A stretch of DNA of 64,000 nucleotides from JABCPE02 sp963518955 (GCA_963518955.1 CAUQKI010000001.1:248001-312000), one strand, 5' to 3'; counted from the stretch's first letter, positions 26,065 to 36,130 are shown. Notes: generated from the letters alone by a model not told the origin. A program made the numbers and translations.

Positions 26065-29000
26065 ATGATAAAAAAATTATTCAGTTCTACATTTCTGTGT
26101 TTTTTAGTTTTCTTCTCGGGACAAAATTTAAAGGTCTCTGAAATTAAAAAGATTTTCTCTCAGCCTAATTTTTCGGAGTGGAGTATGCCCATTCCACAAG
26201 AAAAGAGCATCCCTTTGAGGTGGTATCCACGAAACAGTTCTTTGAAAAAGGAAGGCATCCAGAGTTTTGTCGGTTATTACCAAAACTCTCTTGTAGCCAG
26301 CCTGTCCATTGGTAAAAACTCAGTTTCAGGAAGTTACACCTACAATGGTTCTTCCTTTAATATTAGTTCAAAAGGGAATAATATCGTTTTCACTAAAAAT
26401 GAAGAAAACGAAGCATGTAGCGCAGAAGACCCTTTTCACTCACATATAGAAAATACTGAACTAAGTGTTTTAGAACAAGGAAACAGCATTCCTAAAATAG
26501 CCAATACCAATGTGCTTAGGGTTTATCGATTGGCTGTTCCTATCACATATAATGTATTTAGCAGTTGGTTTTTTAATAATGATATAGACAAGGCAAAAAC
26601 TTTTTGGGCAGATACAGAAACTTTCCTTAATGAAATCTATACTAGAGATTTAGGTGTGCGATTTGAAATAATTAATAATGAGAAACTTATCTCCAAAAGT
26701 TCAGGTGAAGAATTTTTTGACAGCTCCAAAAACGCATCATACATCATAAATCACTCTACTCAACTTATCAACGACCTTATCGGAAAAAATAATTATGATG
26801 TAGGTATCGTAATTTCTCATACTTCTTCTAACGGAATCAGAGGACTTGCCTACATCTACGGCGTTTATGAAAACTATAAAGGCGCTGCACTAGCACGCCC
26901 TACAAAGAATGTAATCGCCCACGAGATAGGACACTTATTTGGTGGAAGACATACATTCAGCAGCCCTTCATTTGATTATGCTAGTGAAAAAACCGAGCAT
27001 TTCCGAGGGCAATCGGTAATGTCTTATGGCAGCCCTAGAGATTTCTTCTCTTTGTCAAGTATTCATCGTATCCGTGAGCGATTAGCTTCTGTTCCTTACT
27101 ATACAGATTCTCAGCGTACGCAAGTCGTAGGAGATAAATCTTTCCCTAACATTCCTCTGGGAATACCTTTCAATAGTGCGCCACCACAGATTGATAGTAA
27201 TCAAATCAAAAATCACTACACTATCCCTGAAAACACTTTTTTCCAATTCTATATTCCTACCACAGACCCTGACAGCTCCGAGCTTCTATACGCAGCTCAT
27301 CAAAGAGATGTACGCCTTGGTGATAGCGAGTCTATCGCCCAATATACAGCATACAAACCTACAACGACCACCCCTGTCAGTTTCAAAAGAGAATATAACG
27401 AACAAACTGGGAATGAGGTTGCTAACAGCTGGATTCCCACACAGAAAACTGGCACTTTTACTTTTTGGTTAGGAGTGAGCGATGCACAGCCTCAGCTTCC
27501 TTCGGACTACATCACTCAATATGACCTTGTAGAGACCAAAGTAACCATAAAAGAAGGGCTTCCTTTTGTTTTAACCAATACCATGAAAAACAAATACAAA
27601 GGAGGCGAAAAACTTACTCTTACTTGGCAAGTGGACAATGATATTTTCAAAAACACAAAAGTGAGAATTCTCCTTTCTGATGATTTTGGAAAAACATATA
27701 AACACACTTTGGCTAATAATATTGACAACAATGGAAGCTATGAAGTCACACTGCCCAATATCAACATTGGAAACAAAAATTTTGGAAATACAGCCATTTC
27801 TATTCCAGCTGGAATTATCAAAATAGAGGTCATCGATGGATTAGCCTTTGCTTTGACAAATTACAATCCCAAAAATGGCGGCGGCTTCATCATTGAGAAA
27901 AATGAAACTCTTCCTGCTTCTTTATCTTTTACTTCTGTACCAAAGGATATTACGCTTTCTTGTGAAGATACTATCCCTGCGGTCACTATGCCTACCGTGA
28001 AAGGAGGATGCAATCCCAAAATCACCTACAGAGAAGAAAAAACAAACGGAGGATGTTCTAACAAACACATTATCAAAAGAATCTTCACCGTTACAGATGA
28101 TTGTAATCAATCTCTTACACATACACAGCTGATAAAAGTAGTAGATAATACAGCGCCTGTTTTCATAGAACCACTTCCACAAAATATCACAATAGAGGAA
28201 GGCGATGCTGTCCCTGCACAGATGACACTTACTGCCTCTGATAAATGCGGAACAGCAACTGTAACCTCATCTAAAAGCGAAGAAAAAACAAACGGAAAAG
28301 TTTCTAAAATCATTTACAAATGGACTGCTAAAGACAGCTGTGGAAACGAAACAACCCACACACAAATCATCACTATAAAACCAAAAACTATACAGCCCTT
28401 ACAGTTCTTAGCAAATACACTCCCTGCAGATATTCATCTTTCTTGTGGTGGCAGTATTCCAAATGCCGTTAATCCAATCGTACAGGGAGGCTGTTCTCCT
28501 GCCAACATTTCTCATTCTGGTAGAAGGATAAACGGGCAATGTTCAAATAACTTCACCATTGAGCGTACATACACCGCTAAAGACAACTGCGGCAACAGCA
28601 TTTCTCATGTTCAAATCATAAAAGTAGAAGATACAACTGCACCTACTTTCATAGAACCTCTTCCACAAAACATCACAATAGAGGAAGACGATGCTGTCCC
28701 TGCACAGATGACGCTCACTGCCTCTGATAACTGCGGAACAGCAGCGGTAACTTCATCTAAAAGTGAAGAAAAAACAAATGGAAAGGTTTCTAAAATCATT
28801 TACAAATGGACTGCTAAGGACAGCTGTGGAAACGAAACAACCCACACACAAATCATCACTATAAAACTAAAAAACACTTCTAAAAAAGAAGGAACTAAAC
28901 CAGAACTTCTCTATCCTAATCCTGTAGCTGATGTATTTCATCTACAAGGGTTTTATAACATTCGTGAGGTTAAAATTTTTGATGCTTCGGGAAGACTTAT

Positions 29001-29115
29001 AAAAATATTCCCTGAACAGAATAATTATAATATTTCTGGGTTGAAAACTGGAGTTTATGTTATATTTGTCAAAGGTGAAAACTATACAAGAAAACTCAAA
29101 CTAATCAAAAAATAA
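26065..29115 (+). CDS. Secreted reprolysin-like zinc metallopeptidase with T9SS sorting domain
   Basis: The 1016-residue protein has a signal peptide (MIKKLFSSTFLCFLVFFSGQ), a propeptide-like region, and an M12-type catalytic domain with zinc motif HEIGHLFGGRH (residues 286-296) and a downstream Met-turn candidate VMSYGSP. The C-terminal half has beta-sandwich modules, two of them near-identical repeats rich in paired cysteines (about residues 620-935). It ends in a type IX secretion sorting domain (PNPVADVFHLQG, LKTGVYVIFVKG, KLKLIKK). It should be exported across the outer membrane by T9SS. The barrel gene follows after five bases. Confidence 0.92.
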   Translation: MIKKLFSSTFLCFLVFFSGQNLKVSEIKKIFSQPNFSEWSMPIPQEKSIPLRWYPRNSSLKKEGIQSFVGYYQNSLVASLSIGKNSVSGSYTYNGSSFNISSKGNNIVFTKNEENEACSAEDPFHSHIENTELSVLEQGNSIPKIANTNVLRVYRLAVPITYNVFSSWFFNNDIDKAKTFWADTETFLNEIYTRDLGVRFEIINNEKLISKSSGEEFFDSSKNASYIINHSTQLINDLIGKNNYDVGIVISHTSSNGIRGLAYIYGVYENYKGAALARPTKNVIAHEIGHLFGGRHTFSSPSFDYASEKTEHFRGQSVMSYGSPRDFFSLSSIHRIRERLASVPYYTDSQRTQVVGDKSFPNIPLGIPFNSAPPQIDSNQIKNHYTIPENTFFQFYIPTTDPDSSELLYAAHQRDVRLGDSESIAQYTAYKPTTTTPVSFKREYNEQTGNEVANSWIPTQKTGTFTFWLGVSDAQPQLPSDYITQYDLVETKVTIKEGLPFVLTNTMKNKYKGGEKLTLTWQVDNDIFKNTKVRILLSDDFGKTYKHTLANNIDNNGSYEVTLPNINIGNKNFGNTAISIPAGIIKIEVIDGLAFALTNYNPKNGGGFIIEKNETLPASLSFTSVPKDITLSCEDTIPAVTMPTVKGGCNPKITYREEKTNGGCSNKHIIKRIFTVTDDCNQSLTHTQLIKVVDNTAPVFIEPLPQNITIEEGDAVPAQMTLTASDKCGTATVTSSKSEEKTNGKVSKIIYKWTAKDSCGNETTHTQIITIKPKTIQPLQFLANTLPADIHLSCGGSIPNAVNPIVQGGCSPANISHSGRRINGQCSNNFTIERTYTAKDNCGNSISHVQIIKVEDTTAPTFIEPLPQNITIEEDDAVPAQMTLTASDNCGTAAVTSSKSEEKTNGKVSKIIYKWTAKDSCGNETTHTQIITIKLKNTSKKEGTKPELLYPNPVADVFHLQGFYNIREVKIFDASGRLIKIFPEQNNYNISGLKTGVYVIFVKGENYTRKLKLIKK
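28161..28866 (+). repeat. Recent in-frame duplication inside the metallopeptidase gene
   Basis: Bases 28161-28380 are repeated at 28647-28866, an offset of 486 bases (162 codons). My hand alignment finds about 13 differences in 220 bases, mostly synonymous. The duplicated unit encodes the FIEPLPQNITIEE...KWTAKDSCGNETT module. Confidence 0.9.
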
Positions 29116-29120
29116 ACCCT

Positions 29121-31202
29121 ATGAACAAGAGAACACTTCATGCCCTGGCTTTCCTTGCGTCTTTGCAAGGCTTTTGTCAAGAAAACACGGCGAAAGACAG
29201 CATTTCTAATATCAAAGAAATCCAAGAAGTCATCATAAAATCTCAGAAAAGAAAAGTGTTTTCTGACCATGTTTCTTATTCTTTTGATGAAAATGCAATA
29301 AAGTCTGCACGGTACGCAAAAGACTTGGTGGTAAGTGTTCCACAGCTTCAATTAGACCCTGTTTCTAATAATGTGAGCAGTATCCGTGGCGGGAAAATCC
29401 TTATCCTTATCAATGGAAGAGAATCCTCTAATCTACAGCTTCAAGGAATAAAACCCGAAACCGTTGTCAGAATTGATTATTACGATGTTCCGCCTACAAG
29501 ATGGGCAAACAAGGCTGATTTGGTGGTTAATGTAATTACAAGAAATCCAGAAAATGGCTACACAGGAGGAGCCAGCATACAAAATGCCACTCTTACAGGA
29601 TTCGTGAATGGTTCGGCGTATTTCACTCACACGAGAGGCAAAAATACTTTTGGGCTGGATTACAATCTGGGTTTCAGAGACTATGATAACCGAAACTATC
29701 ACAGCACTTACGAATATCTTTTGAATGGTCAGAAATATCGTTCTGATGAATTTAGAAAGGAACATTTTGGATATACAATCCAAGAAATTTCTGCAACATA
29801 TTCAAATTCAAAGGAAGACAGCTATTCATTTCAAGCTAAATTAAACTTGAATATGAACCATTATTTTTCGAGGGCAAATGGAGAAAGTGAATTTATCCAA
29901 GGTGCGCTCGCTACACAACACTCATTACTAAACTATGATAATGAGAAGTATATAAATCCTGTTTTAGACCTTTACTTTAATAAAAATCTTGGTCAAAAAG
30001 ATGAAATTGTTCTAAATGCAGTCGGTTCTTTTTTCCGAACCCAAAATTCCAAATTGGCTAAAGAATGGGTAACAAATACTGGCGCCAGTGTTTTTGAAAA
30101 CGATATGAACCTCAGCAACAGGCAATTTAACTCCGTCATAGAACTTGCTCATATTCACACCTTTAAGATAGGTAAACTAAACTCTGGGTATAGATTTAGC
30201 AATGAGAATATTTCTAATGACTTGACTAATCTCGCAGGACATTCTGAGTATCAGGTAAATTATTTCAAACAGTATTTCTACACCGAATTTTCTGGAAAAA
30301 TAAAAAAGCTGATGTATCGTCTGGGTGTTGGAATTACCAATATTAACAATAAATCCCAATATGAAAGAACTAACGAATGGTCTTTCACTCCCAATCTGAT
30401 TTTAGGATATCAATTATCAAAAAACCAAGCTTTGCAATTGATAAGCTCCTATAAGCCCTCCACTCCCAGTGGCGAGCAGCTGAGCAGCAATATCGTACAG
30501 CTCGTTCCCAACATAGTAAAACAGGGAAATCCATATCTAAAACCAGAATATCTGTGGAAAAACCAGCTGAAATATTCATTTAACAATAAGTATTTTGACT
30601 TTAATATCATTGCTCTCTATAACAACACCCAAAGCGCAATCACGGAGTATTACTCTTTTGACCACTCTGCCAACCGATATGTTCTAAACTACGAAAACGC
30701 AGACCACTACGCCAAAGGAGGCGCCCAGTTTGTGGGAGTTATCAAACCATTTGGGAACAATTATCTGAGAATAACCACGCTGCTGGCTCCTATTTGGGAA
30801 AAAATCAAAATAAAAGATATAGAAATTAAAAATTCGTACCTGAGTAACAGACTTACACTGGTTTCTCAATACAAGAATTTCACGCTTCAATATCAGTTTA
30901 ATGTTCCTGTGTTTTCGCTGGATGGTGCGTTTTTGTACACCAATGAAAATCAAAACCATTTGTTTTTACAATACAAAAAGAATGGCTGGACTTTCACATC
31001 GGGAATGTATTGGATAGGTGTCCCTTCTGAATACAAGTCAAAAAGTTATAGTAAAAGTTTAGTTGAATTTACAAATCACACTAAAATTCAGAATAATAAG
31101 AACATGCTCGTTTTTGGAGTTGCTTATGATTTCTCCAAAGGAAAAAACAATGAAATCGATAAAAAATTAGAGAATAGTGGAGGCAGCGCTGTTAATTTTT
31201 AA
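29121..31202 (+). CDS. TonB-dependent-receptor-like outer-membrane beta-barrel protein
   Basis: The 693-residue protein has a signal peptide (MNKRTLHALAFLASLQGFCQ), a short plug-like domain (EVIIKSQKRKVFSDHVSYSF ... SIRGGKILILINGRESSNLQ ... VVNVITR), and a long series of amphipathic strands. The layout is that of the outer-membrane beta-barrel family (PF14905-like) found next to signalling or peptidase genes in Bacteroidota, without the carboxypeptidase-D-like N-terminal domain. It starts five bases after the metallopeptidase stop, so the two are co-expressed. Ligand unknown; peptides released by the peptidase are a guess. Confidence 0.85.
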   Translation: MNKRTLHALAFLASLQGFCQENTAKDSISNIKEIQEVIIKSQKRKVFSDHVSYSFDENAIKSARYAKDLVVSVPQLQLDPVSNNVSSIRGGKILILINGRESSNLQLQGIKPETVVRIDYYDVPPTRWANKADLVVNVITRNPENGYTGGASIQNATLTGFVNGSAYFTHTRGKNTFGLDYNLGFRDYDNRNYHSTYEYLLNGQKYRSDEFRKEHFGYTIQEISATYSNSKEDSYSFQAKLNLNMNHYFSRANGESEFIQGALATQHSLLNYDNEKYINPVLDLYFNKNLGQKDEIVLNAVGSFFRTQNSKLAKEWVTNTGASVFENDMNLSNRQFNSVIELAHIHTFKIGKLNSGYRFSNENISNDLTNLAGHSEYQVNYFKQYFYTEFSGKIKKLMYRLGVGITNINNKSQYERTNEWSFTPNLILGYQLSKNQALQLISSYKPSTPSGEQLSSNIVQLVPNIVKQGNPYLKPEYLWKNQLKYSFNNKYFDFNIIALYNNTQSAITEYYSFDHSANRYVLNYENADHYAKGGAQFVGVIKPFGNNYLRITTLLAPIWEKIKIKDIEIKNSYLSNRLTLVSQYKNFTLQYQFNVPVFSLDGAFLYTNENQNHLFLQYKKNGWTFTSGMYWIGVPSEYKSKSYSKSLVEFTNHTKIQNNKNMLVFGVAYDFSKGKNNEIDKKLENSGGSAVNF

Positions 31203-31215
31203 ATCTCTATCAAAT

Positions 31216-31250
31216 AAAAAAGACACCATTTTTTAGTGTCTTTTTTATTT
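31216..31250. terminator. Bidirectional terminator between the barrel gene and clpC
   Basis: An 11-bp stem (31216-31226 with 31236-31246) with A/T-rich flanks gives U-tracts in both directions between convergent genes. Confidence 0.85.
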
Positions 31251-31260
31251 TTGTTTTAAA

Positions 31261-33771
31261 CTATATTTTTGATTTTACTCTTCCGATGAGCGAATCTTTA
31301 TTTTCATTCACCTCCAAAATTACCGTATCTCCTTCCTGCATTTCCTTATTCACGAGCATCTCGGCAAGGATATCTTCTATGTATTTTTGGATAGCTCTTT
31401 TCAGTGGTCTCGCTCCGAAATCTTTATCCCAACCTTTCTCTACGATGAATTCTTTGGCTTCATCTGTCAGCCCCACTTTATAGTTCAGTTTTTCTAAACG
31501 AGAATATAGTTTACCAAGCTCCAAATCTATTATTCTGTGAATATCTTCTTTTTGTAAAGCATTAAAGAAAATAATATCATCTATTCTATTAAGAAACTCT
31601 GGCGCAAAGGCTCTTTTCAGGGCGTTTTCTATCGTGCTTCTTGCTCTGGCATCAGAAGTGGATTTTTTCGCTGCTGTTCCGAAACCTACTCCATCTCCGA
31701 AATCCTTCAAGTCTCTTGAACCAATATTAGAAGTCAAGATAATAACTGTATTTCGGAAATCTACTTTTCTACCCAAAGAATCCGTCACGAAACCTTCATC
31801 CAAAATTTGCAATAAAATATTGAATACATCTGGGTGTGCTTTTTCTATCTCATCCAAAAGAACCACTGCATAAGGCTTTCTTCTTACCGCTTCTGTAAGC
31901 TGTCCGCCCTCTTCATAACCTACATACCCTGGAGGCGCACCTACCAATCTAGACACCGCGAATTTCTCCATATATTCACTCATATCTATTCTGATAAGGG
32001 CATCATCAGAGTCAAACAGCTCACGAGCCATCACTTTTGCTAGTTCAGTTTTTCCTACTCCTGTGCTTCCCAAGAAAATAAATGTTCCTATCGGTTTCTT
32101 AGGGTCTTTCAGACCTGCTCTGTTTCTTTGGATAGCCCGAACAACTTTTTTTACAGCTTCTTCCTGCCCGATAACTTTTCCATTGAGCACATTGTCCATT
32201 TGTGCCAATTTGTCCAATTCGTTTTTGCCCACTTTCGTTACAGGAACTCCACTCATCATAGAAACCACCTCCGCTACATTTTCTTCCGTAACGATTTGTT
32301 TTCGCTCTTTGATTTCGTTATCCCATTCCTGCTGTGCAAGGTTTAGCTCTATCATCAGGCGTTCTTCCTCTTCTTTGTATTTTCTTGCTTCCAAATAATC
32401 TTGGGCTTTCACAGCTTTTTGTTTAAGCTCCTTAACTTCCTCTATTTGTTGTTCATACGAGGTAATTGCCGTAGGAACTTTCATATTTTTGATATAAACA
32501 CGAGAGCCCGCCTCATCCATCGCATCGAGAGCTTTGTCAGGAAGGAATCTGTCTGTGATATACCTTGTAGTAAGATTTACACAGGCTCGGATAGCCTCAT
32601 CTGTATAAGTCACATTATGATGCTCTTCGTATTTTTCTTTTACTTGATTTAGTATCTGGATAGTCTCTTCCACGCTGGTAGGCTCTACCATCACTTTTTG
32701 GAAACGACGCTCCAGCGCTCCATCTTTCTCTATATACTGGCGGTATTCATCCAAAGTAGTTGCTCCGATGCACTGGATTTCCCCTCGCGCCAAAGCAGGT
32801 TTAAAAATATTAGAAGCATCCAGACTTCCTGTGGAACTTCCTGCTCCTACAATGGTGTGCAACTCATCTATAAATAAAATGACATCTCTGTTTTTTTCCA
32901 GCTCGGTCATTATGGCTTTCATTCGCTCCTCAAACTGCCCACGATATTTAGTTCCAGCAACCAAACTCGCCAAATCAAGCGTTACCACTCGTTTGTTATA
33001 AAGAACTCGCGAAACTTTTTTCTGATGAATTCTCAGCGCCAAACCTTCTGCAATCGCAGACTTCCCTACCCCTGGCTCACCGATGAGCAGAGGATTGTTT
33101 TTCTTTCTTCGGCTAAGAATCTGGGATACCCTTTCGATTTCGTTTTCACGACCAATCACAGGGTCTAATTTCCCTTCTTTAGCCATCGTGGTCAAATCCC
33201 TTCCGAAATTATCCAATGTAGGCGTTTTACTTTTTCCTGTTCCGATATTTCCAGTTGGTTTATTGGTTTGTGGAAATGCAGCATCCTCAGCATCTTCTTC
33301 CTCATCATCAAAAGAAGCTTTTGGCAGCTGTCCGCTGTTTTTGAGCATTGCTCTATATTCAGCCGCTACACTTTCATAATCAATATCATACGCCTCCAAA
33401 ATATGCGTAGTAGGGTCATCTATTTTATATAAAATTCCCAATAAAAGATGAATCGTATTGACCTCATCAGAACGATATTGTTTGCTCTCTAATGCGGCTC
33501 TTTTCAAAGAATATTCTGCCAATTTAGTAGGCATAATACTTCTCTCAGGATTTGAATTAAAATTATTATTGATGCTGATATTTTCTATCTTTCTACGAAT
33601 TTGAACCAAATCTGCTTTTAGTGCTTCCAAAATATTTCTTGCAGAATTTTCCGTGCCGATAATTCCCAGCAAAAAATGTTCTGTATTCAGAAACTCGCTT
33701 TTCAGTCTATTTGCTTCAAGCCTACTATGGCGAAGCACCCTGTCCATACCCTCCGAAAACTTATTTTCCAT
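31261..33771 (-). CDS. clpC: ATP-dependent Clp protease ATP-binding subunit ClpC
   Basis: ClpC unfolds substrates and feeds them to ClpP. The 836-residue AAA+ protein has an N-terminal repeat domain (SEFLNTEHFLLGIIG), a first ATPase with GEPGVGKSA and DVILFIDELHT, a UVR-type middle domain (about residues 430-480), and a second ATPase with GSTGVGKTELAK and VVLLDEIEKAHPDV. The start at 33771 (MENKFSEGMDRV) matches the usual family N-terminus better than the ATG at 33780. No clpP is nearby. It may also serve the N-degron route that uses aat. Confidence 0.95.
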   Translation of the reverse strand: MENKFSEGMDRVLRHSRLEANRLKSEFLNTEHFLLGIIGTENSARNILEALKADLVQIRRKIENISINNNFNSNPERSIMPTKLAEYSLKRAALESKQYRSDEVNTIHLLLGILYKIDDPTTHILEAYDIDYESVAAEYRAMLKNSGQLPKASFDDEEEDAEDAAFPQTNKPTGNIGTGKSKTPTLDNFGRDLTTMAKEGKLDPVIGRENEIERVSQILSRRKKNNPLLIGEPGVGKSAIAEGLALRIHQKKVSRVLYNKRVVTLDLASLVAGTKYRGQFEERMKAIMTELEKNRDVILFIDELHTIVGAGSSTGSLDASNIFKPALARGEIQCIGATTLDEYRQYIEKDGALERRFQKVMVEPTSVEETIQILNQVKEKYEEHHNVTYTDEAIRACVNLTTRYITDRFLPDKALDAMDEAGSRVYIKNMKVPTAITSYEQQIEEVKELKQKAVKAQDYLEARKYKEEEERLMIELNLAQQEWDNEIKERKQIVTEENVAEVVSMMSGVPVTKVGKNELDKLAQMDNVLNGKVIGQEEAVKKVVRAIQRNRAGLKDPKKPIGTFIFLGSTGVGKTELAKVMARELFDSDDALIRIDMSEYMEKFAVSRLVGAPPGYVGYEEGGQLTEAVRRKPYAVVLLDEIEKAHPDVFNILLQILDEGFVTDSLGRKVDFRNTVIILTSNIGSRDLKDFGDGVGFGTAAKKSTSDARARSTIENALKRAFAPEFLNRIDDIIFFNALQKEDIHRIIDLELGKLYSRLEKLNYKVGLTDEAKEFIVEKGWDKDFGARPLKRAIQKYIEDILAEMLVNKEMQEGDTVILEVNENKDSLIGRVKSKI

Positions 33772-33915
33772 AATCTTCATAAATTATATTACTAAATTAG
33801 TAATTATTCAACAAACAATATCAAATATTTTACCATTTTTTTTGTCTGACTTTATGTCATATTTTATTTTTAAAGTTGTTTAGAAATTTTCTGCCCTGAA
33901 ATCTGTTATATTTTT

Positions 33916-33923
33916 TATTTTTG
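33916..33923 (+). promoter_or_regulatory. Predicted promoter of sufE (-7 box)
   Basis: TATTTTTG, an exact TAnnTTTG match, 13 bases before the sufE ATG. Confidence 0.45.
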
Positions 33924-33936
33924 CAAAAATCGCATA

Positions 33937-34356
33937 ATGAGTATCAAGGAAAAACAACAGGAACTAATAGATGATTTTGCCTTTCTCTCAGACTGGGAAC
34001 AGAAGTATGAATATATCATAGATTTGGGCAAAGAACTAAAAGGTCTTCCAGAAGAAAAAAAGAATGAAGATATTTTAATAAAAGGCTGTCAGTCTCAGGT
34101 TTGGCTGGATGCAGAACTGCGCGATGGCAAGATTTTTTTCCTTGCTGATTCTGACGGAATTTTGCCAAAAGGAATTATTTCTCTTTTAGTGGGAGTGTAC
34201 AGCGGACATACTGCCGAAGAAATTCTGGCGGCTGATTTTGATTTTATTTCCAAAATCGGACTGCAGGAATTCCTCTCTCCTTCCAGAGCAAATGGACTTG
34301 CCTCAATGATAAAACAAATAAAATTCTACGCTGTAGCTTATCAACTAAAATCGTGA
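33937..34356 (+). CDS. sufE: SufE-family cysteine desulfurase sulfur acceptor
   Basis: SufE accepts persulfide sulfur from SufS and passes it to the Fe-S cluster scaffold. The 139-residue protein has the acceptor Cys51 in LIKGCQSQVW and the C-terminal LSPSRANGLASM motif typical of the family. Other suf genes are absent from the window. The stop codon overlaps the GTG start of the glycosyltransferase gene. Confidence 0.93.
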   Translation: MSIKEKQQELIDDFAFLSDWEQKYEYIIDLGKELKGLPEEKKNEDILIKGCQSQVWLDAELRDGKIFFLADSDGILPKGIISLLVGVYSGHTAEEILAADFDFISKIGLQEFLSPSRANGLASMIKQIKFYAVAYQLKS

Positions 34357-35330
34357 CCAAAATACTCGCTTACCGTTTTTCCGCATTTGGCGACATCGCC
34401 ATGCTGGTGCCAGTTCTCAAGGAATTTCTTGATGAAAATCCTGATACAGAAATCTTGATGGTTTCCAGAAAAAATTTCAAAGATTTATTTGATGGAATTC
34501 CAAAGCTCAAATTTAAAGGAGTGGATTTAAAGGAATATGAAGGTTTTTTTGGACTAAAAAAACTGTCCAACGAAATCTTGTCTGAATTTCAGCCAGATAT
34601 GGTTGCCGACTTTCATAATGTCCTCAGATCCAATATTCTCAATTTTTTCTTTTGGCTAAAAAGACTTCCTATTCATAAAATAGACAAAGGGCGAAAAGAG
34701 AAAAAACAACTAACTGACACCAAAAACCTTAATAAAACCCAACTCAAAAAAAATACCGAAAGATACGCCGATGTTTTGAGAAAAATGGGATTTTCATTAA
34801 CGCTTTCGCATCAGCTCAGACCTCAGCAAGGAATAAAAAACGGCGTAGGTTTTGCACCTTTTGCACAGCATTTTGGGAAAATGCTTCCGTTGGAAAAATC
34901 TTTTGAATTAGCGAAAGAAATTGCCAAAGAAAAACCGCTGTTCTTCTTCGGTGGTGGGAAAAAGGAAGTAGAAATCCTCAACGAATGGGAAAAACAAATT
35001 CCTAATTCGGAATCCCTCGCAGGGAAACTTTCTTTGAAACAAGAATTAGAAAAAATCTCACAATTAGAACTGATGATTTCTATGGACTCGGCTAATATGC
35101 ACTTGGCGAGTCTGGTAGGAACTCGCTGTATATCTGTCTGGGGGCAGACACATTCTTATGCCGGTTTTCTCGGCTATGGACAAAGCGAAGAAGACATTGT
35201 CCAAGTGAATGACCTTTCCTGCCGACCTTGTTCAGTTTTTGGGAATAAAGAATGCTATCGTGGCGACTGGGCCTGCCTGCACAGCATTGACATTAAAAAT
35301 ATATTAAGAAAAATGGAGATTAATAATTAA
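34353..35330 (+). CDS. Glycosyltransferase family 9 protein (heptosyltransferase-like)
   Basis: The 325-residue protein starts with GTG overlapping the sufE stop (GTGA). Its N-terminus ILAYRFSAFGDIAMLVPVL is the GT9 acceptor-side motif, and SMDSANMHLASLVGTRCISVWGQTH is the nucleotide-sugar site of ADP-heptose:LPS heptosyltransferases. It therefore likely adds a sugar to the LPS or lipooligosaccharide core at the inner membrane. The exact sugar is unclear. Four cysteines near the C-terminus (SCRPCSVFGNKECYRGDWAC) resemble the Cys-rich tail seen in many GT9 proteins. Confidence 0.9.
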   Translation: MTKILAYRFSAFGDIAMLVPVLKEFLDENPDTEILMVSRKNFKDLFDGIPKLKFKGVDLKEYEGFFGLKKLSNEILSEFQPDMVADFHNVLRSNILNFFFWLKRLPIHKIDKGRKEKKQLTDTKNLNKTQLKKNTERYADVLRKMGFSLTLSHQLRPQQGIKNGVGFAPFAQHFGKMLPLEKSFELAKEIAKEKPLFFFGGGKKEVEILNEWEKQIPNSESLAGKLSLKQELEKISQLELMISMDSANMHLASLVGTRCISVWGQTHSYAGFLGYGQSEEDIVQVNDLSCRPCSVFGNKECYRGDWACLHSIDIKNILRKMEINN

Positions 35331-35345
35331 TCTCCATTTCTTATT
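35312..35345 (+). terminator. Terminator overlapping the glycosyltransferase stop codon
   Basis: A perfect 14-bp palindrome (35312-35325 with 35327-35340). The TAA stop (35328-35330) lies inside the stem. It could also act for the convergent gene on the minus strand. Confidence 0.75.
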
Positions 35346-35363
35346 TGTAATCAAATCCCAAAA

Positions 35364-35927
35364 CTAGAAGAATTTACCTCTGTGTCTCATATTAGGATTA
35401 TGCATGTGTTTCTGCATGTTTGGTTTTTTCATTTGCTCTTTCATCGTTCTGATATGCTCTGTAAGCATTCCTGCTGTGTCCAGTTTTTGAGCATCATTTA
35501 GCAATCTCTGAGCATCTGTTTTATTACCTCTAGAAAGAGCCGCTATCGCCAGATTAAACTTCGCTAAGGCTCTATCATGCTTCATGCTCATTCCATACTC
35601 AAGAGCTGTTTTCATCAATCCTTCTGCTTTCAATGGATTTTCAGCATATGTAAGCCCCAGCATATAGTGATAATATCCATATTGGCTTCTGTGCAGCTGA
35701 GTTTTATAATCTGTAATATTAGAAAGCAGCCTCGCAACCTCATCCAGTTTCTGATCTCTCATCTTCCAAAGAGATAAAAGAATATATTCATTCTTAAAAA
35801 ACAATATAATAGGAACTATTGATAGAACTACACATACTATCCCCCAGCCTACTTGTCTGTTGAACATGAGGAATATTCCTCCTGCTACCATTAGCCCTGC
35901 AATTACTAATTTTATGTACTTATTCAT
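35364..35927 (-). CDS. Membrane-anchored TPR-like protein
   Basis: The 187-residue protein has two N-terminal membrane helices (VIAGLMVAGGIFLMF and IVCVVLSIVPIILFF), then helical repeats that resemble tetratricopeptide units (YHYMLGLTYAENPLKAEGLM, ALAKFNLAIAALSRGNKTDA). It ends in a Met/His/Lys/Asn-rich tail (MKKPNMQKHMHNPNMRHRGK). Such short anchored TPR proteins are common in flavobacteria and have no assigned role. The tail could bind metal; that is a guess. Confidence 0.75.
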   Translation of the reverse strand: MNKYIKLVIAGLMVAGGIFLMFNRQVGWGIVCVVLSIVPIILFFKNEYILLSLWKMRDQKLDEVARLLSNITDYKTQLHRSQYGYYHYMLGLTYAENPLKAEGLMKTALEYGMSMKHDRALAKFNLAIAALSRGNKTDAQRLLNDAQKLDTAGMLTEHIRTMKEQMKKPNMQKHMHNPNMRHRGKFF

Positions 35928-36130
35928 TCCAAAATCTTTTTAGGATTGCAAATTTAATGATTATTTTAATATTCTCTAAATTTAGTTCAAAAATAGAAAA
36001 ACATAAAGTCATCAAAATTTCATCTTTTCTTTATTTCTCCTCTTCAAAAATTTTATCATAAAAACCCTATTTTATTTTTTATAATTAAACTAAAAATTGT
36101 ATTTTTAGGAAATCTTAAAATTTTAGATAA

